From positions 1 to 44,815 of the forward strand of contig JAFSLL010000195.1 of the NCBI GenBank assembly GCA_017448455.1: a DNA stretch of 44,815 bases. The letters run 5' to 3'. Source of the stretch: Oscillospiraceae bacterium. GTDB taxonomy: Bacteria > Bacillota > Clostridia > Oscillospirales > Oscillospiraceae. Both the position numbers and the translations under genes were made by a program. Shown here piece by piece: positions 14,365-22,727 of the stretch (position 1 is its first letter; every line of letters starts with the position of its first letter). The notes beneath the pieces were generated by a model. That model ran no database searches. It saw nothing but the letters and a program-made list of their open reading frames with translations, and was not told the origin of the DNA.

Positions 14365-15995
14365 TGGCGGCGAAAAAGAACAGGCCAGCGGATTATCCCG
14401 TTCTGAAGAACTATAAGCCGACGCGCTTCATGCTGCCGGATTCCCACTACGATGAGGCGCTGGCGGACCGTGCCGTCCGGTTTATCGAAAATCTCTGTCA
14501 TACCAAGGGCCGCTGGAGCGGGAAACCGTTCTGGTTGCTGCCCTGGCAGGAGCAGATCATTCGGGATGTATTTGGCATCGTCCGGGAGGATGGCACGAGA
14601 CAGTTTCGTACTGCGTATGTGGAAATCCCCAAGAAGAACGGGAAGAGCGAGCTCGCGGCGGCCATTGCCCTGTATCTCCTGTATGCGGACAACGAACCCT
14701 CAGCGGAGGTGTACGGCGCGGCGGCCGACCGGCAACAAGCCAGCATCGTCTTTGATGTGGCCAAGCGCATGGTGGAAATGACTCCGGCGCTGCTGAAGCG
14801 ATCCAAGATCATGGCGGCGACCAAACGTCTGGTGAATTACTCCAACGTAGGCTTTTATCAAGTACTGTCGGCAGAGGTCGGGACCAAGCACGGCCTGAAT
14901 GTGTCCGGCCTGGTCTTGGACGAGCTGCATGCGCAGCCCAACCGGAACCTGGTGGACGTGCTCACCAAGGGCTCCGGCGATGCCAGAACCCAGCCGTTGT
15001 ACTTCCTGATCACGACGGCCGGGACGGATCGGAACAGCATCTGCTATGAGTATCACACCAAGGCCAAGGACATTCTAGAGGGCAAGCGCATCGATCCTTC
15101 TTTCTATCCGGTCATTTACGGACTGGACGATGGTGAGGACTGGAACGATGAGAAGGCCTGGTACAAGGCGAATCCCTCCCTGGGATATACCATCCAGATC
15201 GACCGCGTCCGGGATGCACACCGGGAGGCCATCACGAATCCGGCAGAAGAGAATGTGTTTCGTCAGCTGCGACTGGATCAGTGGGTGGGCAGCGCGGTGG
15301 CCTGGATACCGGAGCACATCTATGATCAGGGAGATACGCCCATCGATATGGACGCCCTCAAAGGACGTGAATGTTACTGCGGACTGGACCTTTCCTCTAC
15401 CTCCGACATCACGGCTTTTGTCATGGTGTTCCCTCCACTGTATGAGGGAGATAAATACATCGTTCTGCCGCACTTCTGGCTGCCGCGTGAGACGCTGGAT
15501 CTGCGGGTGCGGCGGGATCATGTCCCCTATGATGTCTGGGAGCGGCAGGGCTTGTTCCATGTGACGGAAGGGAACGTGGTTGATTACAACTTCGTGCGAA
15601 AGACGATCAACGATCTGAACAAGGAGTTCAATATCAAAGAGATCGGCGTGGACCGATGGAACGCGACACAGCTGATCACTGACCTGGAGGGCGACGGGTT
15701 CACCATGGTGCCCATCGGGATGGGCTTTAAGGATATGAGTCCTGGTATGAAGGAGCTGTACAAGCTCCTGCTGGAAGGCAAGATCATCCACGGCGGCAAT
15801 CCCGTGCTCCGCTGGATGGCAGGGAATGTGGTCGCCGAGATCGACGCAGCAGAGAACATCAAGCCCAGCAAGAAAAAGAGCACGGAGAAGATTGACGGCA
15901 TCGTTGCCTGGATCATGGGTCTGGATCGGGCGATCCGCCATGAGCAGCAGGGCAGCGTATATGATGACCCGGAGCATGGGCTGTGGGTTTTCTGA
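14364..15995 (+). CDS. Phage terminase large subunit
   Basis: This ATPase-nuclease motor packages DNA into the procapsid. The Walker A-like motif IPKKNGKSEL (P89-S95 region) and the Walker B LVLDELH (D186, E187) are present. CGLDLSSTSDITAF near residue 340 supplies the first nuclease aspartate, and EIGVDRWNA near residue 425 another. Length 543 is typical of this group of Gram-positive phages. It is encoded directly after the small subunit and before the portal. Confidence 0.95.
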   Translation: MAAKKNRPADYPVLKNYKPTRFMLPDSHYDEALADRAVRFIENLCHTKGRWSGKPFWLLPWQEQIIRDVFGIVREDGTRQFRTAYVEIPKKNGKSELAAAIALYLLYADNEPSAEVYGAAADRQQASIVFDVAKRMVEMTPALLKRSKIMAATKRLVNYSNVGFYQVLSAEVGTKHGLNVSGLVLDELHAQPNRNLVDVLTKGSGDARTQPLYFLITTAGTDRNSICYEYHTKAKDILEGKRIDPSFYPVIYGLDDGEDWNDEKAWYKANPSLGYTIQIDRVRDAHREAITNPAEENVFRQLRLDQWVGSAVAWIPEHIYDQGDTPIDMDALKGRECYCGLDLSSTSDITAFVMVFPPLYEGDKYIVLPHFWLPRETLDLRVRRDHVPYDVWERQGLFHVTEGNVVDYNFVRKTINDLNKEFNIKEIGVDRWNATQLITDLEGDGFTMVPIGMGFKDMSPGMKELYKLLLEGKIIHGGNPVLRWMAGNVVAEIDAAENIKPSKKKSTEKIDGIVAWIMGLDRAIRHEQQGSVYDDPEHGLWVF

Positions 15996-16012
15996 GAATG
16001 GAGGAAATGAAG

Positions 16013-17437
16013 ATGGACTGGAGAGAATGGTTCGGGTTCAGCAAGCCGAGGGACGCTCCCAAAACGGAGCCGCCAAAGATCGAAGATAACGTCCGGGATT
16101 CGGGCGGTATTTTTGTTTTCGGGCAGACACTCAGCGGGGAGCGGGTGGATGAGAAGTCCGCCATGCAGATTGCGACAGTGTACGCCTGTGTGCGGCTCCT
16201 GGCAGAGACGGTGGCAAGCCTGCCGCTTCACCTGTACAAGTTCACCGAGAAGGGTGACGGAAAAGAAAAAGCCACCGAGCACCCACTGTATAAGATCCTG
16301 TACCGGCAGGCCAATCCGGAGATGACGAGCTTCTCCTTCCGGGAAGCCATGATGACGCATCTGCTCCTGTGGGGCAATGCCTACGCGCAGATTGTGCGGG
16401 ACGGTAAGAACGGCATCCTGGGATTATATCCGCTGCTCCCTGAAAACGTGGAGATCGATCGGGCGGAGAACGGAGAGCTCTTTTATACCTACCATGCTTA
16501 CACGGATGAAGTTCCAGGTGAGCATGATAAAGATATCATTTTCCAGCGCGACGAAATCCTGCACATCCCCGGTCTCGGTTTCAATGGCCTGGTTGGCTTT
16601 TCCCCCATCGCCATGATGAAGAATGCCCTCGGCACAACGCTGGCGGTGGAGAAATACGGCAGTTCCTTCTTCAAGAACGGGGCTCAACCGGCCGGTGTGC
16701 TGGAGCATCCGGGTGTGCTGAAGGACCCGCAGAAGATCCGGGATAACTGGATGAACGCCTATGGCGGTGCAGGGAATGCCCACAAGGTGGCTGTGCTGGA
16801 AGAGGGCATGGCATATAAACCGATCAGCCTGCCTCCGGAAGACAGTCAGTTCCTTTCCACCCGAGAGTTCGGTGTGGAAGAGATCTGTCGCATCTTCCGT
16901 GTGCCTCCGCATATGGTCCAGGACCTCAAGCGGGCGACCTTCAACAACATCGAGCATCAGTCCATTGATTTTGTGATGCACACGATAATGCCCTGGCTGG
17001 TCCGGATCGAGCAGGCCATTATCAAGGATGTGCTGATCGAGGAAGAGCAGGACACCTACTTCCCCAAGTTCAACGTGGACGGCCTTATGCGCGGCGACTA
17101 TAAGTCCCGCATGGACGGCTATGCGGTGGGCTTCTCCAATGGTTTCCTGTCGCCCAATGATATCCGGCGACTGGAAAATATGGATCTGATCCCGGCTGAA
17201 GAAGGCGGGGACGATTACTACCTGAACGGCAGCTACACAAAGCTCAAGGATGCCGGATCTGCCTATGGCGTAAACCAGGTGGCGGAGCAGGAGAAACAGC
17301 ATGCCGAAGAGTCGGAAGAGCCCGAGACAGACACACCGGAGGAAGAGCCCGGCGAGGAACAGGAGGAGCAGCGTGAAAGCAAAAACGCAGCTCAGCGCCA
17401 TGCTCAGCGCAAGGCACAGAGAAGAGGAGGAAACTGA
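16013..17437 (+). CDS. Phage portal protein, HK97 type
   Basis: The portal forms the dodecameric DNA channel at one capsid vertex. The sequence shows the HK97-portal pattern: VYACVRLLAETVASLPLHLY near residue 55, GNAYAQIVRDG, SPIAMMKNALG, FFKNGAQPAGVLEHPG, then VEEICRIFRVPPHMVQDL. From about residue 425 the C-terminus is a low-complexity Glu/Pro tail ending in basic residues. ATG 16013 lies eight bases after GGAGG; in-frame ATGs at 15998 and 16007 are alternatives. It precedes the protease and capsid genes in the usual order. Confidence 0.93.
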   Translation: MDWREWFGFSKPRDAPKTEPPKIEDNVRDSGGIFVFGQTLSGERVDEKSAMQIATVYACVRLLAETVASLPLHLYKFTEKGDGKEKATEHPLYKILYRQANPEMTSFSFREAMMTHLLLWGNAYAQIVRDGKNGILGLYPLLPENVEIDRAENGELFYTYHAYTDEVPGEHDKDIIFQRDEILHIPGLGFNGLVGFSPIAMMKNALGTTLAVEKYGSSFFKNGAQPAGVLEHPGVLKDPQKIRDNWMNAYGGAGNAHKVAVLEEGMAYKPISLPPEDSQFLSTREFGVEEICRIFRVPPHMVQDLKRATFNNIEHQSIDFVMHTIMPWLVRIEQAIIKDVLIEEEQDTYFPKFNVDGLMRGDYKSRMDGYAVGFSNGFLSPNDIRRLENMDLIPAEEGGDDYYLNGSYTKLKDAGSAYGVNQVAEQEKQHAEESEEPETDTPEEEPGEEQEEQRESKNAAQRHAQRKAQRRGGN

Positions 17438-17439
17438 AA

Positions 17440-18354
17440 GTGATGAAGTTTTGGAACTGGATTCACGATGACTCTGGCGGCAGGGTGCTCCGCCTGGAAG
17501 GACCGATTGATTCGGAATCCTTCTGGGGCGATGAGATTACACCGCAGATGTTCCGTGATGAACTGTATGCGGAAGAGGGGGATATCACCCTGTGGGTCAA
17601 CAGCCCTGGCGGCAACGTATTTGCTGCGGCGGAGATCTACACCATGCTGCGGGATTACCCCGGCAACGTGACTGTGCGGATTGCCAGTATTGCGGCCTCA
17701 GCTGCTTCCGTGGTGGCTATGGCCGGAAATGTAGTGCAGATGTCTCCCACGGCCTTGATCATGATCCACGATCCTTCCACGATTGCCATGGGCAACGCCA
17801 AGGATATGGAAAAGGCCATCACGACCCTGAATGAAGTCAAGGAGAGCATCATCAATGCCTATGCCTTTAAGACCGGCCTGACTCGAAACCGCATCAGTAA
17901 ACTCATGAGCGATGAGACCTGGCTCAATGCCAAGAAGGCAGTGGAGCTGGGCTTTGCCGATGAGATTCTCTTTGAGAATAAAACCAGGACGGATGAAGAG
18001 CCGGAGGAACCGGTCGAGGAAGATCCGGAAAAGGAGGAAGGCGGAGATGAAGGCAAAGAAGGCGGCGAAGAAGAAAAGAAGAAGCCCTTCCAGCTGGGGA
18101 ATGCCATGTGGCAGTTCTCGTCCCGGCTCATGGGAGAAACCATTCTTAACCGAATCGGCGCGGAATGCAAACCTAAAGGCGAAGAGCCTGAACCGGAAGC
18201 CGGAGATCCGACACCGGAACCTGCCGAGGCAGGGGTGACTGATTCCTCAGTAGAGGAGAAGCCCAAAGCGCCGTTGATCGGTCTGGACGGCAAAACTGAA
18301 GACGGCGCGATGCCGTATGAAATCCTGAAAGACAAGCTGGAGTGGCTGAGATGA
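17440..18354 (+). CDS. Head maturation protease, ClpP-like
   Basis: The N-terminal 190 residues are a ClpP-type serine protease that processes the capsid precursor. The conserved NSPGG loop is followed by IASIAASAASVVAMAG with the nucleophilic serine, and MIHDP with the catalytic histidine. Residues after about 190 are a very acidic Glu-rich linker and a further tail, which may act as a scaffold. That scaffold role is inferred: no separate scaffold gene is visible, and long charged extensions occur in such fusions. The GTG at 17440 is nine bases after AGGAGG; the ATG at 17443 is a close alternative. Confidence 0.9.
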   Translation: MMKFWNWIHDDSGGRVLRLEGPIDSESFWGDEITPQMFRDELYAEEGDITLWVNSPGGNVFAAAEIYTMLRDYPGNVTVRIASIAASAASVVAMAGNVVQMSPTALIMIHDPSTIAMGNAKDMEKAITTLNEVKESIINAYAFKTGLTRNRISKLMSDETWLNAKKAVELGFADEILFENKTRTDEEPEEPVEEDPEKEEGGDEGKEGGEEEKKKPFQLGNAMWQFSSRLMGETILNRIGAECKPKGEEPEPEAGDPTPEPAEAGVTDSSVEEKPKAPLIGLDGKTEDGAMPYEILKDKLEWLR

Positions 18355-18426
18355 TGCTGCCCCGGCTTTCTTTATGCCCCAAAAACAATGACGACCGGAG
18401 CGTATCTCCGGAGAAAGAGGTATCTC

Positions 18427-19680
18427 ATGAATAAGATTATGGAACTGCGCAATAAGCGCAATACCCTCTGGGAGCAGACCAAGAATTTCCTGGAGGAGCA
18501 TCGCGGCGACAACGGCCTCGTGGAGGCTTCCGCTGTCGAGCAGTACAACAAGATGGCTGCGGACGTGCAGGCCCTCGGCGCGGAGATCGAGCGCCTGGAG
18601 CAGCAGGCGGCTTTCGATGCCCAGCTGTCCCAGCCCACTACGCATCCCGTCACCAACAAGCCCATGACCCGCAAGGCGGAGAATGTGGCTCCGACCGCGA
18701 CCGACGAGTACGCCGGTGCCTTCTGGAATATGATCCGCAACCAGGGTGACCAGTTCGCGGTCCGCAACGCCCTGTCTGTGGGCGAGGACACCGAGGGCGG
18801 CTATACCGTGCCTGACGAGTTCGAGCACAAGCTCATTCAGGCGCTGGAGGAGAATAACATCTTCCGTCAGCTGGCGACCGTCATCCGCACCAACAGCGGT
18901 ACCCGCAAGATCCCTATCGCCAACGATACCATGGAGGCGCAGTGGATCGATGAGGGCGAGGAGATCCCCGAGACCAACACCAAGTTCGGTCAGACCACTC
19001 TGTCCGCTTACAAGCTGGGCACCATGATCAAGATCTCCAACGAGCTCCTGCATGACTCCGCCTTCGATCTGGCTTCCTACATCGCGGCCCGCTTCGGTGT
19101 GTGCATGGGCAATGCCGAGGAACGTGCTTTTTTCACCGGCGACGGCGATAAGAAGCCCCTGGGCATCCTGGCGGATGTCGGCGGCGCGGAACTGGGCGTG
19201 ACGGCTACGGCGGAGGACATCGTGACCTTCGATGAGATCTTCGATCTCTACTACAGCCTGAAGTCCCCGTATCGCCGTAGCGCCCAGTTCGTTTGCAACG
19301 AGACCCTGCTCCTGCAGCTGATGAAGCTGAAGGACAAGAACGACAACTACATCTGGAAGCCTTCTCTGGATGTGGCCAAGCCCGATACCATCCTGGGCCG
19401 CCCGATCCGCACCAGCTCCTTCATGCCCGGCATCGCCAAGGGCGAGAAGGTTCTGCTGTTCGGCGACCTCAAGAACTACTGGGTCGCTGACCGCCAGAAC
19501 CGCACCTTCCGCCGTCTGAACGAGCTGTATGCCCGTACCGACCAGGTCGGCTTCCTGACCACCCAGCGTGTGGACGGTCGTCTGATCCTGCCCGAATCCG
19601 TGAAGGTGCTGAAGATGGCCGGTACCAAGACCGTCAATACTACTCCGACCACTGATCCGGACGAAGGCGCGAACGGCTGA
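18427..19680 (+). CDS. Major capsid protein, HK97 type
   Basis: The N-terminal 70 residues form a helical delta-domain (LRNKRNTLWEQTKNFLEEH, then AAFDAQLSQPT) that the protease is expected to remove. The shell domain follows, with GGYTVPDEFEHKLIQALEE, the typical GKKPLGIL-like GDGDKKPLGILAD, and FGDLKNYWVADR. Length 417 is normal. ATG 18427 lies after AGAAAGAGG. Codon use is strongly biased to C- and G-ending codons (CGC, AAG, GAC, CTG) compared with neighbours, as expected for the most highly made protein. Confidence 0.95.
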   Translation: MNKIMELRNKRNTLWEQTKNFLEEHRGDNGLVEASAVEQYNKMAADVQALGAEIERLEQQAAFDAQLSQPTTHPVTNKPMTRKAENVAPTATDEYAGAFWNMIRNQGDQFAVRNALSVGEDTEGGYTVPDEFEHKLIQALEENNIFRQLATVIRTNSGTRKIPIANDTMEAQWIDEGEEIPETNTKFGQTTLSAYKLGTMIKISNELLHDSAFDLASYIAARFGVCMGNAEERAFFTGDGDKKPLGILADVGGAELGVTATAEDIVTFDEIFDLYYSLKSPYRRSAQFVCNETLLLQLMKLKDKNDNYIWKPSLDVAKPDTILGRPIRTSSFMPGIAKGEKVLLFGDLKNYWVADRQNRTFRRLNELYARTDQVGFLTTQRVDGRLILPESVKVLKMAGTKTVNTTPTTDPDEGANG

Positions 19681-19687
19681 TCGTAAA

Positions 19688-19716
19688 AGGGGGCTGGGGA
19701 AGTGCCTCAGCTCCCT
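19688..19716 (+). other. Hairpin after capsid gene
   Basis: AGGGGGCTG pairs with CAGCTCCCT (one wobble pair) across an 11-base loop, without a T-run. It may reduce read-through or protect the capsid mRNA 3' end. Confidence 0.45.
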
Positions 19717-19741
19717 GACTCTTTGGGAGGAGGCTTTGGAT

Positions 19742-20083
19742 ATGAGTCTGATTACCCTGGCTGAAGCCAAATCGTATCTGCGGGTGGACAGCGGCATGGA
19801 TGACGACCTGATCATCAGCCTCCTGTCTTCCGCAGAGAAGCTGGTCACGGATATTGCCCGGATGACAGCGGCAGAGTGGTGCGCGGTGTGTACAGATGAG
19901 GCTGTGACCATTCGCGGCACAGACCTTGATGCGGCAGAGACAGCACAGCTGAAAGCGCTCCTGACCTCCGCTGTTTACTTTTCACTTGGATATCTGTATG
20001 AGCACCGGGAGGAAGCAGACCATCACGATCTGGTGATGACGCTCCGGAATCTTCTGTCCTCTGTGCGTGAGGGGGTGTTCTGA
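19742..20083 (+). CDS. Head-tail connector (gp6-like DNA-packaging protein)
   Basis: The pattern LITLAEAKSYLRVDSGMDDDLIISLLSSAEKLVTDI is the standard start of gp6-like connectors, which sit under the portal. The remainder is helical (QLKALLTSAVYFSLGYLYEHREE). 113 residues from ATG 19742, eight bases after GGAGGAGG; an in-frame TTG at 19736 is too close to that site. Its stop overlaps the start of the next connector gene. Confidence 0.88.
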   Translation: MSLITLAEAKSYLRVDSGMDDDLIISLLSSAEKLVTDIARMTAAEWCAVCTDEAVTIRGTDLDAAETAQLKALLTSAVYFSLGYLYEHREEADHHDLVMTLRNLLSSVREGVF

Positions 20084-20442
20084 TGGAGCGAAAGATCGCA
20101 AGATTCAATGTAAAGATCACCTTCCAGAAAAACACGGTGTATGAGGATGCGTATAAAAACCAGCGGACCCGCTGGGAGGATTTCTTTACCTGCCATGCCT
20201 ATGCCAGCACGTTTAGTGGGGATGAGAGCAGAGGGGAAGTGACCTACGAGAACAGGACGGTGACTTTTGAAACGCGTGCATGTTCGGAGCTTACGCCTGT
20301 AAACTCTAAGGAATACCGAATCCTGTTTAAAGGTGAGGCCTACGATCTTGAGTATGTGGACCCGATGAATTACCAGAACAGGACGATGAAATTCAAAGCC
20401 AGACGGGAGGTGCGGCTAGATGGGCAAGAAGGTAACAATTGA
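20083..20442 (+). CDS. Head-tail adaptor/stopper (SPP1 gp16-like)
   Basis: A 119-residue beta-rich protein whose pattern fits the head closure family: LNVKITFQKNTV-like strand, a WEDFFTCHAYAS segment, then GEVTYENRTVTFETR and YRILFKGEAYDLEYVDPMNYQNRTMKFKA. It seals the connector after packaging. It overlaps the previous and following genes, consistent with a translationally coupled connector block. Confidence 0.82.
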   Translation: MERKIARFNVKITFQKNTVYEDAYKNQRTRWEDFFTCHAYASTFSGDESRGEVTYENRTVTFETRACSELTPVNSKEYRILFKGEAYDLEYVDPMNYQNRTMKFKARREVRLDGQEGNN

Positions 20443-20803
20443 TCAGATGGCTAGCGAGATCGAAAAGCAGCTGGATGAGTACAGAGATCTGACAAGCACC
20501 CAGGTGAAGAAGGCAGTGAAGGATGCCGGGAACACGGTAAAGAAGCAGATCAGCGCGACCGCACCGGTAAAGTCCGGACGGTATGCAAAAAGCTGGCGCA
20601 GCAAAACTACCATGGAGACTTCATCCAAGCTTGAGGTGACGGTATATTCTCCCAGCCGGTATATGCTGGCGCATCTGCTGGAGAATGGCCATGCCAAACG
20701 CGGCGGCGGCAGGGTGCGGGCGATCCCGCATATCGCACCTGCAGAGGAAGCCGGGGAAGAAAAGCTGGTGGCAGATATTGAGCGGACATTAAGGAGCAAT
20801 TAG
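20420..20803 (+). CDS. HK97 gp10-like tail-completion/head-tail joining protein
   Basis: Contains the family features: a helical start, AVKDAGNTVKKQISATAPVKSGRYAKSW, and HLLENGHAKRGGGRVRAIPHIAPAEE near the end. Such proteins help join tails to heads. The gene starts 23 bases before the previous stop, in another frame. Length 127 is typical. Confidence 0.88.
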   Translation: MGKKVTIDQMASEIEKQLDEYRDLTSTQVKKAVKDAGNTVKKQISATAPVKSGRYAKSWRSKTTMETSSKLEVTVYSPSRYMLAHLLENGHAKRGGGRVRAIPHIAPAEEAGEEKLVADIERTLRSN

Positions 20804-20814
20804 GGGAGGTGCGC

Positions 20815-21141
20815 ATGACTTATCAGGATATCGTGGATCTGGCAGAGGAAGCAGGCCTTCCCTGTGCCTATGACCACTTTGCAGAGGGCCAGTCACCGGA
20901 TCCGCCTTTTTTGCTTTTCCTGCTTCCTGGGGATGATAACTTCTCTGCAGATGGAAAGCCGTATCTGAAGGTGACGGTCATTCATTTTGAGCTGTATACG
21001 GATTTTAAAGATCCGGAGCTTGAAAAACGTATCGAAGCCGTGCTGGAAGGGCACGACATTTTTTATGACAAGAGCGAAGTATGGATCGAATCGGAGAAGC
21101 TATACGAGGTGCTCTACGAAATGGAGTTAGCTTATGAGTAA
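20815..21141 (+). CDS. Putative tail terminator/minor structural protein
   Basis: Position between the gp10-like gene and the major tail protein is where the tail terminator normally lies. The 108-residue product is alpha/beta, with LPCAYDHFAEGQSPDPPFLLFLLPG and a helix-rich end (LEKRIEAVLEGHDIFYDK). This fits the pattern of phage minor capsid or tail terminator proteins of Clostridia. ATG 20815 lies five bases after GGGGAGG; a GTG at 20809 is embedded in that site. The last bases overlap the next start. Confidence 0.7.
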   Translation: MTYQDIVDLAEEAGLPCAYDHFAEGQSPDPPFLLFLLPGDDNFSADGKPYLKVTVIHFELYTDFKDPELEKRIEAVLEGHDIFYDKSEVWIESEKLYEVLYEMELAYE

Positions 21142-21727
21142 GAATAAGGTCAAATACAACCTGAAAAACGTTCATGCTGCCAAGCTCACCAAGAATGGTG
21201 ATGGGACGTTTACGTATGCCGCTCCTCAGGCGATCCCGGGCGCCGTTTCCCTGTCGCTTGATGCAGAGGGTGAATCCTCTCCGTTCTATGCGGACGGTAT
21301 CGTGTATTTCCGTACCACATCCAATAACGGATACAGTGGTGATCTTGAAATTGCCCTGATCCCTGAATGGTTCCGTACGGAGATCCTCAAAGAGATCAAG
21401 GACAGCAAAGGCGTGCTGGTGGAAACCAACACCAATACCGAGTCGGTATACTTTGCGCTGCTCTTTGAGTTTGACGGCGACGTGCATGGCATTCGTCACG
21501 TGATGTATAACTGCACGGCATCCCGTCCTTCCATCGAATCTGAGACGAAGGAAGAGAATATCGAACCGAATACGGAAACGCTGTCCCTTACAGCGGATCC
21601 GAGAGAAGACGGTCTTGTGAAGTCCCGTACCGGTGATGACACGGATTCTGGAACCTACCAGAACTGGTACAACGCAGTGTATGTGCCGACGCTGACCGAG
21701 GAAGAGGAGTCTGGCGGACAGGGCTAA
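21134..21727 (+). CDS. Major tail protein, phi13 family
   Basis: The tail-tube subunit. The sequence KNVHAAKLTKNGDGTFTYAAPQAIPGAVSLSLDAEGE and the later SNNGYSGDLEIALIPEWFR fit the phi13/TP901-like major tail protein family. VMYNCTASRPSIESETKEENIEPNTETLSL is the usual C-terminal strand region. 197 residues. A terminator-like hairpin lies after it, followed by the tail chaperone genes. Confidence 0.92.
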   Translation: MSKNKVKYNLKNVHAAKLTKNGDGTFTYAAPQAIPGAVSLSLDAEGESSPFYADGIVYFRTTSNNGYSGDLEIALIPEWFRTEILKEIKDSKGVLVETNTNTESVYFALLFEFDGDVHGIRHVMYNCTASRPSIESETKEENIEPNTETLSLTADPREDGLVKSRTGDDTDSGTYQNWYNAVYVPTLTEEEESGGQG

Positions 21728-21738
21728 AAGCGATCATT

Positions 21739-21775
21739 AGAGGCGGGGGTATTCCTCGCCTCTTCGTACATTTTT
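21739..21775 (+). terminator. Terminator-like hairpin after major tail protein
   Basis: AGAGGCG (21739-21745) pairs with CGCCTCT (21757-21763). TTCGTACA and a run of five T follow. Partial termination here would keep tail-tube mRNA above the downstream genes. Confidence 0.6.
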
Positions 21776-21790
21776 CAGGAGGAAGAAAGC

Positions 21791-22177
21791 ATGTTACAGA
21801 AAACAGTAGAAGTATGCGGCAAAGAGGTAAAGTTCCGGTCTTCAGCGACTGTGCCGCGTCTTTATAGGATGAAATTCGGGCGAGATATTTTTAAGGACTT
21901 ATCCAAGCTTGAGAAAGCATATAAGGAGAAGCAGGGAAAGGGCGATGAGGAGAGTGATGGCTTTGAAATCGAGGACCTGGAGATCTTCGAGAACGTAGCT
22001 TATATCATGGCCTTTCATGCGGATCCTTCTATTTCGGGCACCATTGAAGAGTGGCTGGAAGATTTTGAGATGTTCTCTATCTATGAAATCCTTCCGGAGA
22101 TCTTGGAGCTGTGGGGAACCAACCTGATCACGGATGTGCAGGCTAAAAAAAACTTCAAGCAAGTAGCCGGGAAATGA
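21791..22177 (+). CDS. Tail assembly chaperone, short form (gpG-like)
   Basis: Acts with its frameshifted longer form to wrap the tape measure before tail-tube assembly. The 128-residue product is acidic and alpha-helical, as in other siphophages: TVPRLYRMKFGRDIFKDLSKLEKAYKEK and IFENVAYIMAFHADPS. It ends VQAKKNFKQVAGK just after a slippery A AAA AAC. ATG 21791 follows AGGAGGAAG. The position between major tail protein and tape measure fits. Confidence 0.9.
   Translation: MLQKTVEVCGKEVKFRSSATVPRLYRMKFGRDIFKDLSKLEKAYKEKQGKGDEESDGFEIEDLEIFENVAYIMAFHADPSISGTIEEWLEDFEMFSIYEILPEILELWGTNLITDVQAKKNFKQVAGK
22147..22153 (+). promoter_or_regulatory. -1 ribosomal frameshift site (A AAA AAC)
   Basis: The heptamer is in the correct phase of the chaperone frame: third base of one codon, AAA, then AAC. 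Slippage gives an open -1 frame to the stop at 22336-22338. Confidence 0.85.
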
Positions 22178-22338
22178 CGACAGCGCTGTTTATGCTTCGA
22201 TGCGTAGAAATCGGGATATCCATTTCTGATCTGGATCTGCTTACGATCGGAATGGTACTTGATATCTGGACAGAGAAGGGCAACGATTCCGTGAAATATG
22301 CACGGGTTGCCGGACAGGCTGAGTTCGACAAATTTTAA
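22153..22338 (+). CDS. Tail assembly chaperone T-domain, reached by -1 frameshift
   Basis: After the slip the frame reads LQASSREMTTALFMLRCVEIG and then GISISDLDLLTIGMVLDIW, ending VAGQAEFDKF. That is the typical T-part (GxTxxDLDxLTIGMVxD) of Gram-positive phage chaperones. An ATG at 22174 could also start a 54-aa product, but the frame is open from the slippery site without a stop, so a frameshifted fusion of about 182 residues is the expected long form. The T-domain recruits the tail-tube protein. Confidence 0.85.
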   Translation, partial: LQASSREMTTALFMLRCVEIGISISDLDLLTIGMVLDIWTEKGNDSVKYARVAGQAEFDKF

Positions 22339-22344
22339 CAAGAT

Positions 22345-22380
22345 ACTGCCTCGTTGGGATAGACCCAGCGAGGCAGTTTT
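22345..22380 (+). terminator. Strong terminator after tail chaperone
   Basis: ACTGCCTCG-T-TGGG pairs with CCCA-G-CGAGGCAGT around a five-base loop, followed by TTT and then TTCGTACA. Confidence 0.8.
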
Positions 22381-22398
22381 CGTACATGGAGGAAGACT

Positions 22399-22692
22399 AT
22401 GGAGATAATCTGCAATGTCTGCAGGAAGCGGGCAGAAATAGAAGAGCCAAAGATCCGGACGGAGGGCGATCTTGAGATTCAGTACGTGGGCTGTCCCTCC
22501 TGTGGTCAGGAGTACATCGTATCGGTGACGGATGCGGAGCTCCGAGGGGGCGTGGAGAAATACATTAAACGGCTCCAGGCGATAAAAACCGGAAAGATGA
22601 ATCCACATTTCTACCGGGAGACAGAAAGGCTCCATAAAGAGAACACCAGAAGGTGCCGGGAGCTTATACAGGTTTATCTGGGCTTGGAATAG
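22399..22692 (+). CDS. Small zinc-ribbon protein, 97 aa
   Basis: CNVC (residues 5-8) and CPSC (about 32-35) form a four-cysteine zinc ribbon, followed by a charged helix (GGVEKYIKRLQAIKTGKMN and a Lys/Arg/Glu-rich tail). It lies between the tail chaperone and tape measure. Comparable small zinc-ribbon proteins occupy this place in other Clostridia phages, where the function is not settled. ATG 22399 follows TGGAGGAAG. Confidence 0.65.
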   Translation: MEIICNVCRKRAEIEEPKIRTEGDLEIQYVGCPSCGQEYIVSVTDAELRGGVEKYIKRLQAIKTGKMNPHFYRETERLHKENTRRCRELIQVYLGLE

Positions 22693-22727
22693 CACACATG
22701 AAATAGTACGGGAAGGAGGTGCGCACA

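Noticed and set aside
18247-19920. 557-codon open frame on the minus strand opposite the capsid gene
   Set aside because: The capsid is certain on the + strand. The long reverse frame comes from its biased codon use, with no ribosome site or known motif.
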